Assembly (NCBI GenBank): GCA_903813345.2 | Contig: CAIIXF020000002.1 | Span: 1,462,001-1,526,000 of the forward strand | DNA: 64,000 nt | Origin: Owenia fusiformis | Taxonomy: Eukaryota > Annelida > Polychaeta > Sabellida > Oweniidae | Reading direction: 5' to 3' | Part shown: positions 24,877 to 34,955 of the stretch, piece by piece | Layout: each line of letters begins with the position of its first letter | Numbering within the stretch: the stretch's first letter is position 1 | Notes under the pieces: generated by a model | Databases searched by the model: none | Told to the model about the DNA's origin: nothing | What the model saw: only the letters and a program-made list of their open reading frames with translations | Translations under genes and position numbers: made by a program

Positions 24877-27099
24877 TTAAATATCAGTTAGAACTCTAGG
24901 TTTTCTGATGCGTAGAGGATATTTCCTTTCAACTGGTTTGGGTGATGAAATATCTAGCTTGCGTGGTGTAGACATGTTGGTATTCTGGGATTGAGCTGGT
25001 TTTGCTTTAGTAGAAATCCTTGGACTATCATGGGATTTCACTGGTGTAGATACTGGGTTCCTTGGAATATCTGACATTGAAACACTGGGTGGAAATGCTA
25101 ATGTAGGGATTTCCACAGGGGTGCATGGGGCTTCATATTCTGTGGGCTTGGGTTTATCAGAATATTGCCCTCCATGTAGCAGTTGATTAGCATGACGCCT
25201 CCATGTCATACCAGGGGCTACTTCAATAACATGATTACGGGGACCCTCTGTTTCAATAACACGTCCAGGAAGCCATTTCTGTTTCCCTCTGTAGTCACGT
25301 GCAAGAACGTTATCACCCACATTAAAGCCAAGCCGTGGAATTGAGGGTTTTTGGGCTACTTGTTCACTCTGAGCCTTGACAACCCTTTCTTTCAGATTAG
25401 GGCGCGCAATATCCAATCTGGTTCTCAAAGATCTGCCAAACATCAAAGTTGCAGGTGATTGACCTGTAGTGGCATGTGGTGCATTTCTATAGGCTAACAA
25501 GAAACGCGCCAACTTTTGGGATAATGTGCCAGGTTCATCTGCCATGGCTTTTAGGGCTTTCTTTACAGTCTGAACAACCCTCTCTGCTTGACCATTACTA
25601 GATGGGTTATTTGGAGCACTGTAGCGGTGTTTAATACCATTCTCCCTTACAAAGTTATTATATTCTTCTGAAGTGAATGATGCTGCATTATCAGAAACAC
25701 TTTGTTGAGGCAAACCAAAGCGTGCATATGTATTACGTAACATATGAATGGTATGTGCAGAAGTAGATGTTTTGCAAGGTATCACTTCAGGCCACTTAGA
25801 GTGTGAGTCCACTATGATGAAGAACATTGAATTTTGAAATGGCCCTGCATAGTCAAAGTGTACTCGTTGCCAGGGTTTCTCAGGCCACTCCCAGGGATGC
25901 AAAGGGGCTTTATGTGGAGCATTTGCCACTTGTATACATCCATTACATGTTTTAGCTACAGTCTCAATACAACAGTCTATATTTGGCCAGTATACGTACG
26001 ATCTAGCCATCATTTTCATTTTAACAATGCCTAAATGTCCTGTATGTAGCTCCTCCATAATCCGGTTTTGAAGTTTAGTTGGTATTACTACACGAATTCC
26101 CCACATAATGCACTGAGATTGAACAGTGAGTTCATCTCGCTTATGAAAGAACATATTTAACTCACTGTTATCATTATCTTTAGTATAAGTGTTCCATCCA
26201 TGTTGAATGTATCCTAATACTTGGGATAATATGGGGTCACGTGCTGTTTCCTTTGCGATAGTCTCACTAGAAACAGGGAGGGTATCCAATTGAGTGATAT
26301 TGAATACTGAGGCAGAACATTTTGGTAATTGCTCATTGGGTAATGGTAATCTGGATAGCCAATCTGCATTACCATGATCCTTTGTATTGCGATATGTTAT
26401 TTTGTAATCAAATCCCATTAGGAATATTGCCCATCGCTGGATACGGGCGGCTGCTAGGGCTGGGATTTCCTTGTTGGGGTGAAATATATATGTCAATGGC
26501 TTACAATCGGTCATCAGTTCAAAAGAACGCCCATATAAAAATTGGTAGAATCGCTTTATTCCCCATACGATACTCAAGGCTTCGCGTTCTATCTGGGCAT
26601 AGTTCTGCTCTTCTTTAGTCAATGATCGAGATACATGCCATATGGGTCGTTCGGTACCATCGTCCATTATATGTGAGAGAACTGCTCCGATACCCTTAGG
26701 GCTGGCATCTGAAGCAAACACAACTGGCTTGTTCGGATCATAATACGTCAAACATTCATCTCGTGACAGTGCGGCTTTTACTTTGTCTAAAGCCTTCTGA
26801 CAGTTTACAGTCCATTTGAATTCAATGTCTTTCTGTAACAATGCATTTAACGGGTGAAGCACGCTGCTCACATTGGGCACAAACTTTGCGTAATAGTTAA
26901 TGCCGCCTAGTAATGATCTCAGCTCGGAGACGTTCTTCGGAGCTGGAGCATTCAATATCGCCTCGACTCTCTTCGGATTCTTATGCAGTCCGTCACTGTC
27001 GATAATGTGGCCCAAATATTCCACTGATTCGGCGAAGAATACACATTTGGTACGATTTACCCGTATTCCGGATTCCTCTAGGCGCTGCAGAACTGCTTC
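24877..27099 (-). CDS. Pol part 2: C-terminal reverse transcriptase, RNase H and integrase (Ty3/gypsy)
   Basis: Same frame as pol part 1, directly after the TAA; the GTG codon at 27024 is not a real start. In order: end of the reverse transcriptase (EYLGHIIDSDG), RNase H (VFASDASPKGIGAVLSH, ERE motif, TDCKPL), integrase zinc finger (HTGHLG ... CNGCI), integrase core with HFDYAGPF, VSDNAASF and SSNGQAERVVQTVKK giving the DDE residues, then a basic proline-rich tail. It ends at 24877. RNase H and integrase are otherwise intact. Confidence 0.92.
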   Translation of the reverse strand, partial: EAVLQRLEESGIRVNRTKCVFFAESVEYLGHIIDSDGLHKNPKRVEAILNAPAPKNVSELRSLLGGINYYAKFVPNVSSVLHPLNALLQKDIEFKWTVNCQKALDKVKAALSRDECLTYYDPNKPVVFASDASPKGIGAVLSHIMDDGTERPIWHVSRSLTKEEQNYAQIEREALSIVWGIKRFYQFLYGRSFELMTDCKPLTYIFHPNKEIPALAAARIQRWAIFLMGFDYKITYRNTKDHGNADWLSRLPLPNEQLPKCSASVFNITQLDTLPVSSETIAKETARDPILSQVLGYIQHGWNTYTKDNDNSELNMFFHKRDELTVQSQCIMWGIRVVIPTKLQNRIMEELHTGHLGIVKMKMMARSYVYWPNIDCCIETVAKTCNGCIQVANAPHKAPLHPWEWPEKPWQRVHFDYAGPFQNSMFFIIVDSHSKWPEVIPCKTSTSAHTIHMLRNTYARFGLPQQSVSDNAASFTSEEYNNFVRENGIKHRYSAPNNPSSNGQAERVVQTVKKALKAMADEPGTLSQKLARFLLAYRNAPHATTGQSPATLMFGRSLRTRLDIARPNLKERVVKAQSEQVAQKPSIPRLGFNVGDNVLARDYRGKQKWLPGRVIETEGPRNHVIEVAPGMTWRRHANQLLHGGQYSDKPKPTEYEAPCTPVEIPTLAFPPSVSMSDIPRNPVSTPVKSHDSPRISTKAKPAQSQNTNMSTPRKLDISSPKPVERKYPLRIRKPRVLTDI

Positions 27100-28239
27100 T
27101 TAGTTTTCTAAATGTTCGTTATCATTCTTTCCCGTTATCAAAATGTCATCGAGATAGCACTGTGTTCCTTTGAGACCTTTTAACATCTGATCCATCGCTC
27201 GCTGGAAAATTCTCGGAGCAACAGCCGATCCGTAATTGAGACGATTATACTGGAACAGTCCCTTATGCGTATTTATAACCATGTACTGTTTTGACGTCTC
27301 ATCTAATTCAATCTGCATATACGCATGCGATAAATCAATCTTGGAGAATCGAGTACCACCAGCTAATGATGCATAGATATCTTGAATAGTAGGCATTGGA
27401 TATTTGTCACTCATATCCAAACACTTATTCAATGTCACTTTAAAGTCAGCACATATACGCACGGTATTGTCCTTCTTTGGTATGGGCACTATCGGTGTGG
27501 CCCATGCTGATTTGGTTATTGGGCTTATAATCCCTTGCTTTTGCATACGTTCCAATTCCGTTTCCACTTTGGGTTTGAGACTATATGCTAAATTTCTATG
27601 TTTGAGAGATATAGGTGTGGATCCGGATTCAACACGGATATGAGCTTTCACACCTTTCATACATCCTAATTCATCCTTGAATAGATTATCATGTGTTTTG
27701 AGGAGGGTTTTTAATGTGGGGGACTCAGTATGGGGAGTATGGGTAGATACACTGGGCTTTGGGGCTTTATCGGGGATTTCTGCATTAGATGCACTGAGAA
27801 TTTTCACTTGATTTTCCCATTTATCCTTTCCAATAAGCTTTTCCATCCAATCTCTCCCAAATAAGGCGGGTGCCTTATGATTTACAATATACAGGGGAAG
27901 ACTCGCTGACTTGCCATTATATGTTACATCCATATTGGCGATTCCTATGGTGTCAAGCGGTTCCGCTGTGTAGGTAACCAATGATTTTTTTGTTGGTTTT
28001 GGGGTAACACTTGGAAATAACTGCTGAAATTGATCATTAGACATGACAGTACGACCACTGCCTGTATCTAATTCCATTTTGACACATTTTTGTGATATTA
28101 GGGGATTTATCACTATGGGGGCCACAGATTGATCTCCAACTGAGTGTATTCCTATATAACATACTCCATAATCATCCTCATCTGATTCCGATTCGCTCTC
28201 CTCCGCTTTATCGCGTAGATTCTTCACCGCCTTTTCATG
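27100..28239 (-). CDS. Pol part 1: aspartic protease and N-terminal reverse transcriptase (Ty3/gypsy)
   Basis: In frame with gag after its TGA. It has an acidic linker (ESESESDEDD), a retropepsin-like protease with MELDTGSG, then reverse transcriptase with KSAWATPIVPIPKKD, ADFKVTLN, RFSKIDLSHAYMQI and the catalytic CYLDDILITG. No ATG of its own is needed; the GTG at 28227 is not a likely start. The frame stops at TAA 27102-27100, inside the reverse transcriptase just after the catalytic YLDD box. The downstream part continues in the same frame, so this copy cannot make full-length Pol without recoding. Confidence 0.9.
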   Translation of the reverse strand, partial: HEKAVKNLRDKAEESESESDEDDYGVCYIGIHSVGDQSVAPIVINPLISQKCVKMELDTGSGRTVMSNDQFQQLFPSVTPKPTKKSLVTYTAEPLDTIGIANMDVTYNGKSASLPLYIVNHKAPALFGRDWMEKLIGKDKWENQVKILSASNAEIPDKAPKPSVSTHTPHTESPTLKTLLKTHDNLFKDELGCMKGVKAHIRVESGSTPISLKHRNLAYSLKPKVETELERMQKQGIISPITKSAWATPIVPIPKKDNTVRICADFKVTLNKCLDMSDKYPMPTIQDIYASLAGGTRFSKIDLSHAYMQIELDETSKQYMVINTHKGLFQYNRLNYGSAVAPRIFQRAMDQMLKGLKGTQCYLDDILITGKNDNEHLEN

Positions 28240-28974
28240 TCACTTTCCGCTGTGGCTTTTCTTCTTGCTTCCCATACAAGCTCTCGCTAAGTGCCCACTT
28301 TTTTTACATTTATGGCACGTCGCGGTTTTGTAGTAGCATTCCTCCGGGGAATGTTTACGTCCATTACAGCGGAAGCATTTCTTTGTAACCGGTTTTTTAT
28401 CTGTGATTGGCTCAACTTTGTGTACACTAATTGACGGATTTGTCTCTTTTGTGTCACGAAATTCTGCAATATCCTTTTTGGCTGCTTCTAGGCCTATAGC
28501 CAATTCAACTGCACGCTTAAATGTTAAATCTTTTTCAGTAAGTAACTTATTTTGTGTGGATCTCTCACTTATGCCGCATACAAAACGATCACGAAGCGCT
28601 TCTTCAAGAAAAGTTCCAAACTTAGCTCTATCTGCCAAATGTTTGATTGCTGCAACGTAATCCATTATTGATTCGCCCGAGCCCTGATCCCGTTTGTGAA
28701 ATCGGAATCGCTGTGTTATCAACAGTGGTCTTGGATTATAATGTCCTTCCAGTCCATTTTTTATTTCCTCCCAAGACAAATCCTTGGGAAGCTTGGGGTA
28801 TGCGATGGCTTTGATAACATCATAAGCTTTTGGGCCAATTTTTGTTAAGGCTGTGGCAATTTTCTTACCAACTTCAATATCAGCTGCCACAAAGAACAGT
28901 TCAAGACGTTCAGCATAAGTAGTCCAGTTCGTGTTTTCATCGAAGTGTTCTATATTCGTAGATATACGATCCAT
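28240..28974 (-). CDS. Gag protein of the Ty3/gypsy element
   Basis: 244 residues from ATG at 28974-28972 to TGA at 28242-28240. The N-terminal two thirds look like a retroelement capsid domain (NWTTYAERLELFF start, then SIMDYVAAIKHLADRA and LRDRFVCGI). The C-terminus has two nucleocapsid zinc knuckles of CCHC type, CFRCNGRKHSPEEC and CHKCKKSGHLARAC, for RNA packaging. The pol frame continues in the same frame directly after the TGA, so this stop separates gag from pol: it is either a readthrough site or a mutation. Confidence 0.9.
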   Translation of the reverse strand: MDRISTNIEHFDENTNWTTYAERLELFFVAADIEVGKKIATALTKIGPKAYDVIKAIAYPKLPKDLSWEEIKNGLEGHYNPRPLLITQRFRFHKRDQGSGESIMDYVAAIKHLADRAKFGTFLEEALRDRFVCGISERSTQNKLLTEKDLTFKRAVELAIGLEAAKKDIAEFRDTKETNPSISVHKVEPITDKKPVTKKCFRCNGRKHSPEECYYKTATCHKCKKSGHLARACMGSKKKSHSGK

Positions 28975-29193
28975 TGCTGATGTAGTGTTTATAAGTTCAT
29001 ATATAATAGTTCAAGATCCAACACACTGGATTTGACACTTCGAAAAATAAAAATGTCAAAAATATTTTACGAACTTTTCATATCCAAATTCAAACGTGTT
29101 ATAGTGTCCTAATCACGATTTCCGGTACCATTGAGGTTGGTTATATTCATATGATGAAGTAAATATCATTAATTCACCGTCCTCGTCGCCATT

Positions 29194-29349
29194 TGTCATG
29201 TATTTCACTGATAAATACAGGGAGTTAAGAAATACAAAACGAGATACTTTTGGGCGGAAGTTAACTCATCTTTATTGACAGGCGCATGCGCAACATTCCA
29301 CATGCAATAGTGAAAGTGAAACTAGAACAGGTAGCATAAAACCTTTACA
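29194..29349 (-). repeat. 5' LTR of the Ty3/gypsy element
   Basis: 156 bp, TG...CA termini, followed on the element strand by the primer-binding-site candidate. Identical partner at 24379-24534. Confidence 0.95.
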
Positions 29350-29426
29350 CACCTTAAGATATTTGATGCCAAAATGGCTTCCATCTAACATTTTGAAATG
29401 TCAACGTATAAATATCAGACCGAATC

Positions 29427-30718
29427 CACGGTGTATAAGCCAAACGCTCCTACATGCACGACGGGGCGTTTCATTACTGAAATTAAACAAAGAAACGCTC
29501 CGGAGTAAGAAAACTGGCTGGCGGGAATGATGATCCGTCTGACGATTTCCCCAATAATGGGAATAAAAGGTATGAGTTCCATATTTCGAGTATACCATTC
29601 GATGGGTGTGATATTCATGTTGTACTTGGCTGGCTGTTGACGTTTGAAGCAATTAGGAAGAGCTGTATGAAGCAGTATAGTTATCAAAATTCAAAAACGT
29701 ATTTGTCATTCTACCGGTCAAAACACTTTTTGTCGATACATGTGATTAGTTGAGCCAAGATAAGAGAACCAACGTATATGTTAGTCAAATTCCAATGCTT
29801 CAACGCACCATACATCATCGTAATAGTGATTTGATGACCGAAAATCCAGTCTGAAAAATGATGACATTCTCATATTCAAGAAACGCTCCGATCTGGTTAA
29901 CACAGTGAACTGGAAACGCTCCGGTAGTCTAGATCAGTTTAGGAAATATATAGCTTGCCTTTCCTTTTCAGGAAGAGAAAGAAAAGATCTATTATACTCC
30001 TTGGCATCAAAAGAAGAAAGATTAATTCACATATAAATTTTAGTTTTTTTCTATAGTTTTATGATTTAGCACACATGTAGGCATGACATCATATAATGTA
30101 GGCTTAAATCAGCTAGTTGCACGTTTAGCACCACCAGGTTCAGATGTTTCAATTTGCCTAACAAGTACAACACGTTTTTGAGAGATAGATTCAATTCGGA
30201 ACTCTTCTCTAATAATCTGAAAATGATATCAAAACAAAATGGTAAGAGCGTTTCTAAAATTGTGTTCTAAATCGACGGAGCGTTTTGAGGAAAACAAGCG
30301 ATTTTTCGAGAACAAGTAATGGATTTGGACTGGGATTTTAGGAAATGAGAATATACGAGTTTGTGATCTACTACTTTAACAGAAAGATTAACGTTTTCAT
30401 AGAAATACTAGTTTAATTCGTAATTTGTGGTCAAATCGTCATCTTCAGATTCGTTCGATCTACACTACGGAGCTTTGATCAAGCAAATAACAGTTTACCA
30501 CCAGAAGTTGAATAAATAAGATCTTTGCTCACGGTATTTTTCATCGAATGGTACATAATATTTCACCATAACATATGATATGTAAGAGAAACGAGAGAAA
30601 CAATACTTACGGTCATTGTGGAATCTTCATTAGCCGCCATTTTATTTCGCTACGGAGCGTTTCCGCGTAAATGAAACGCTCCGTCGTGCATGTAGGAGCG
30701 TTTGGGTTATACACCCTG
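29427..30718. mobile_element. Transib/RAG-like DNA element, copy 1 (1292 bp)
   Basis: The left end is CACGGTGTATAAGCCAAACG and the right end is the reverse complement of CAGGGTGTATAACCCAAACG. A 5-bp target duplication GAATC lies at 29422-29426 and 30719-30723. A 5-bp duplication with CAC-starting heptamer-like ends is the signature of the Transib/RAG-like superfamily. The element has many AAACGCTCCG motifs in both orientations, mostly subterminal, that could be transposase-binding sites. No transposase core is visible, so it is non-autonomous. It carries a tiny two-exon reading frame (separate entry). Copy 2 is inverted at 46.4 kb. Confidence 0.8.
30109..30640 (-). CDS. Two-exon mini-frame inside Transib-like copy 1 (45 aa)
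   Basis: Exon A at 30640-30611 reads MAANEDSTMT and stops at a consensus GTAAGT donor. Exon B at 30216-30109 follows a TTTTCAG acceptor and reads IIREEFRIESISQKRVVLVR, then QIETSEPGG and AKRATS, ending in TGA. The junction is phase 0. The same donor, acceptor and frame exist in copy 2, which makes chance less likely. The product would be small and basic. I recognise no family. It may be the 5' remnant of a transposase or a captured host exon pair. Confidence 0.45.
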
Positions 30719-31262
30719 GAATCATGAAATACCTTTTAAATTGTTTCCGGATTTTTCAAGAAGGATTTGAATTGTGTCCAAATAGTATTTATATTAAATA
30801 TCTTAATATACAAAGGTAACAATAGACATTACGGTGCAGGGTGTACTTAGATTGTGGAATTACAGGAAAGCATGCATAACTTAACTCTGCCATTGATCGA
30901 GCACATTACATTATCAAACATACAGATCTTATCAAAATAAAACAATTAATTAGATGGACTAACAGGATATTCTTGATTCACAATTTGTAATTAAGAGTTC
31001 GATCCCTAGAAAGTTAATTAAAATTAGTTATGTTAAAGATTATGGTCCTTATAATTTACTTAATTTGAATCGATTTTTAAGTAATTGCAAAATTAGGCAA
31101 TCACTCTTCAAAGAAGATTACAACAGATGATACAATTATTCCTGTGTTTAATCTGTGTTTACCAGACGTGTTTGGAATTCTGTCTAAACCAGTTGATCGA
31201 TATGTAATTGTTTTGTTTCACTCCCGGTCCTGTTTAAAGAGTAAATGTTTCATATTGTCACA

Positions 31263-32080
31263 GGCTGGTATCGAAAGATTTGTCCGCTGTGACGGAGCAT
31301 GCTATTTTTTCATAAAAACACTAAGAATGCTTCACGATTTATTTTTTAACTCATATGTTTCGTTATATCAAAGATAATTACTTACTCCGTGCAATGGATA
31401 TATCATTTGCATGTAACCTTCACTTCTGTTTGAAGTCCAATAACGCTAGGAGTAAAATCTATTGAAAACGGCGCCAGAGTATCAAACTCTAAAATGTACC
31501 TTTTTTAACTTTTAAATGGCATGTTATAGTGACACGATAATATTAACATATGTTTTCAGCATAAATCTGAATGTTTTAATGAGATATTAATGCATTGGGT
31601 CTTTTTAATTATTTTATAAAAAATAATATTAATATTTTTGTCCGCTGTGACGGAGCATTTTCACAGTTCACATTTGCAACTGCTCTGTCACAGCGGACAA
31701 AAAAATTAAACATTATTTTTTATAAAAGAATTTAAAAGAACAAATACATCAACATCTCATTTATACCTTCATAGTTATGCTGAAACCACGTGTAAATATT
31801 ATCGTGTCGCTATATCGTGCCATTAGAAAGTTAAACAAGAAATGGTACATTTTGAAGTATGATACTCCGGCGCCATTTTCAATAACTTTTCTTCCCAGCG
31901 TAGTTAGACTTCAAACAGAAATGAAAGTTACCTGCAAATGACATATCCATTGCATGGAGTAAGTAATTGTGTATGGTATAACGAAACATATGAGTTAAAA
32001 AATAAATCGTGAAGTATTCTTAGTGTTTTTATGAAAAATAGCATGCTCCGTCACAGCGGAGAAATATTTCGATACCAGCC
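31263..32080. repeat. Foldback palindrome, about 818 bp
   Basis: Two arms of about 390 bp (31263-31655 and 31690-32080) are near-perfect inverted copies around a centre near 31670. Outer ends are GGCTGGTATCGAAA and its inverse. TCCGCTGTGACGGAGCA or a close variant occurs four times, near each arm end and flanking the centre. Such structures are typical of foldback or MITE-type elements. No target duplication is resolved, and the frames inside are arm sequence. Confidence 0.85.
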
Positions 32081-32189
32081 TTTGATTGTTAGAAGCCATA
32101 TTTTCAAAATCAATTCCACTCTATATCGACGTTGCGCTACATTAAATCGTCGCGTTTTATGTAACTCTATTAAAACTATAATGCAGTCT

Positions 32190-33052
32190 ATGTATGTATT
32201 CCTGTGCTGTAGTCCATATGTTGTAGTCCAGTTGTTATAATCCATGTCTGGTAGTCCATAGGTTGTATGGTAGTCCAAGTGTGGTAGTTCATGTTTGTAA
32301 GTCCATGTGATGTAGTCTATGTGTGGAAGTCTAGGTCCATGTGTGTGGCAATCAATATGTGGTAGTCCATATGTGGTTGTCCTCGTGTTGTAGTCCAAAT
32401 GTTGAAGTTCATGTGTTGTAGTCCATATCTGGTAGTCCTCGTGTTGTAGTCCAAATGTTGAAGTTCATGTGCTGTAGTCCATATCTGGTAGTCCTCGTGT
32501 TGTAGTCCAAATGTTGAAGTTCATGTGTTGTAGTCCATATCTGGTAGTCCTTGTGTTGTAGTCCAAATGTTGAAGTTCATGTGTTGTAGTCCATATCTGG
32601 TAGTCCTTGTGTTGTAGTCCAAATGTTGAAGTTCATGTGTTGTAGTCCATATCTGGTAGTCCTTGTGTTGTAGTCCAAATGTTGAAGTTCATGTGCTGTA
32701 GTCCATATCTGGTAGTCCTTGTGTTGTAGTCCAAATGTTGAAGTTCATGTGTTGTAGTCCATATCTGGTAGTCCTTGTGTTGTAGTCCAAATGTTTAAGT
32801 TCATGTGCTGTAGTCCATATCTGGTAGTCCTTGTGTTGTAGTCCAAATGTTGAAGTTCATGTGTTGTAGTCCATATCTGGTAGTCCTTGTGTTGTAGTCC
32901 AAATGTTGAAGTTCATGTGTTGTAGTCCATATCTGGTAGTCCTTGTGTTGTAGTCCAAATGTTGAAGTTCATGTGTTGTAGTCCATATCTGGTAGTCCTC
33001 GTGTTGTAGTCCAAATGTTGAAGTCCATGTGTTGTAGTCCATTTGCGGTTGC
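32190..33052. repeat. Satellite-like tandem array: 14-bp monomers in 56-bp higher-order units
   Basis: From about 32390 to 33040 a 56-bp unit repeats about 11-12 times (CCATATCTGGTAGTCC at 32423, 32479, 32535 and onward). Each unit is four related 14-mers: GTAGTCCATATCTG, GTAGTCCTTGTGTT, GTAGTCCAAATGTT and GAAGTTCATGTGTT. The left flank (32204-32390) has the same GTAGTCC monomers in irregular order and spacing, as expected for older, non-homogenised edge repeats. Long minus-strand frames here simply read the repeat. Confidence 0.95.
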
Positions 33053-34881
33053 AGACTAGGCCCACTAGGCCAATCGAGAACATTATTTTGCTCGGTTTTG
33101 CTCCTCATATGCCAGAAACGGTCGGAACCAATGTTCTTGTTCTAAAAAGCATAATGAGAATATATACCAACGCACACAGTAATCTGATGTAAACTAACGT
33201 GCTCTAGAATTTTTGTTGACCAGATCTTGAGGTCGAAAAAATTTAAACCACTTTATTTAAACAATGCAACATAACAATTTTCACATTCTTCGAATTCTTA
33301 TTCAAAGTGACCGATTCCCAAATATTTCAATAAAAAGGTCTCTAGATTACAACATGCACGATTGTATCAGTGTCAAACGTTAAACCTATGTGATTGCAAT
33401 GCCTACTAATACCTGTCACCATCTTTTGTTTTTCGTGTTACATGGTTCAACAGCAGAAGATTTTACGAACAGAAAAACAGGAGCATCTGCTTAAAAATGA
33501 ATGAACATTTAAATTACATTTAAGACCCTTATGAAGCGAAATTTATTGCCGGTTCTTGATGTTGTTCTCCTAAAAAATTAACGATTATAAAATAGGTGTG
33601 TTGAAGCTGCTAAAAATAGAGTCCTATTGCAATGTTATTTTTAAGATTCTAAACACCTTTTATATAAACGTATTGACCCAACTCATCCAAAAGTTAAATG
33701 CATCTTTTTATGGGACCTTTCTTCATTTTCTACTTCAATCGCTCAAAACAAATTAAAAGAGGAAATATTGTGACTCTGATAAAATGATTTTGTTAGTCTT
33801 AATGTGTAAATGGTAATCCCAATAGAGCTTTCTTCTCTAATGATCGACATGATAAGAACTTTTCTTTCAAGTTTTGAGTGATCATATTTTTGTAACGCTT
33901 GGGAAGACAGTTACACGACAAAATTTAGGAATTGCCAATGGGGGCAGATAATGCTCCTCTTTTAGTAGACGTTTTTCTATTCTCTTACAAATATACTTTT
34001 TTTACAAAGGATGCTGAGAGATAAAACTTAATTTTATTTGTTATCCGATAAGACATATGGGAAAACCTTAAAGTAAAGATTCTGTAAATAATGTATACCC
34101 TGGAGAGTTGGATATAAAAAAGTATATAACTAGTAATTACTATCTATCCCAGCTTATTATCCCAATGGTAGGGGTGTAATGAAACACTACGCCCGTCCGT
34201 AAGTCCGTCTGTCAATTTTCATATTTGGTGAAAGATGAATAGTTTTACGCAAACTTTTTTCAAGATAGCAGCCGCTTTACAATTGGTTGGAATATATTTT
34301 CGCAAAAAAATAATTTTTTTCAATTAAAATAAAAGTAGTAAAAATATTATCGTTGGGATGTAGTTTACTGTCAGCATCAATCTAATTTACATATATTCCA
34401 TGTTTTTACATTTTCTGAAGTATAGCTTTACTATACTCAAAACATGGGTAATTCAGAATAGATTGCAAATAGTGTATTGTTGTTCTGACTCAGGCTTCAT
34501 AAAATTAAAAGTGGCCGCCTAATGTGGGATTTGGATATCATTTCGGATCTCATCAAATTATGGCTATATTATATTCAAATCGAAGGAATTTCAGAATAGA
34601 TCACAATTATTGTATTTTTCTGATTCTTGCTTCAGATTTTCAAAATGGCTGCCTGGAGCAGGAATTTCGTAATGTTCGTTTGGGATTTGCTACTCCATGG
34701 AGTTGCCGATTTCTAGTTAGACATAACATGCCAATGTCATGCAATAAAGCAATACTTTCTAGGCTTTATTGCAAAAAGTAAATCACTAGTTCTAAAGTTT
34801 AATTAAACTTGACCCACATGCTCAGGGATGTGTGAATTTTTAAAAGTCATTCTATTTCATAATTCAATTTCTGCGGAACCA
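33053..34881. other. Intergenic stretch, no gene recognised
   Basis: The only structure noted is a diverged direct repeat, about 34440-34520 against about 34585-34660 (AGAATAGAT, GTATT-TTCTGA and GGC-GCCT words in the same order). Confidence 0.35.
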
Positions 34882-34955
34882 GAAAGCGTATTCTTTCAGC
34901 AATGTGACGTCACAAAAGATGATGACGTCAGGAGTATGTTATTCTTCCTTAAGCC
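34882..34955 (+). pseudogene. Orphan fragment of SDR exon 2
   Basis: TCTTTCAGCAATGTGACGTC and the following bases through the GTATGTTATTCTTCCTTA donor region match 36612-36675 of the SDR gene almost exactly, including intron sequence after the donor. The 5' half of the exon and all other exons are missing, so this is a duplicated scrap about 870 bp upstream of the gene. Confidence 0.8.

Larger units (their letters stand above)
24379..29349 (-). mobile_element. Complete Ty3/gypsy LTR retrotransposon (4971 bp)
   Basis: Two identical 156-bp LTRs, TG...CA bounded, enclose gag and pol on the minus strand in the order protease, reverse transcriptase, RNase H, integrase, which defines Ty3/gypsy. 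A 5-bp target duplication CACCT lies at 24374-24378 and 29350-29354. After the 5' LTR a TGGCGACGAGGAC stretch on the minus strand is the likely primer-binding site (tRNA not assigned). A GGAGGA tract before the 3' LTR is a weak polypurine-tract candidate. No chromodomain or env is seen. LTR identity implies a very recent insertion, yet two in-frame stops interrupt the gag-pol frame. Confidence 0.95.

Noticed and set aside
24877-27024. Separate pol gene starting at 27024
   Set aside because: The apparent start is GTG in the middle of the reverse transcriptase; it is a continuation of the upstream frame after a stop.
29401-29652. Conserved frame shared with 47226-47468
   Set aside because: It covers the terminal repeat of the Transib-like element and runs past its edge; conservation is explained by DNA homology.
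32051-33108. Minus-strand frames rich in D-Y-N-T and T-T-Y-G-L repeats
   Set aside because: They simply translate the 14/56-bp satellite; no start context, no conservation beyond the repeat.
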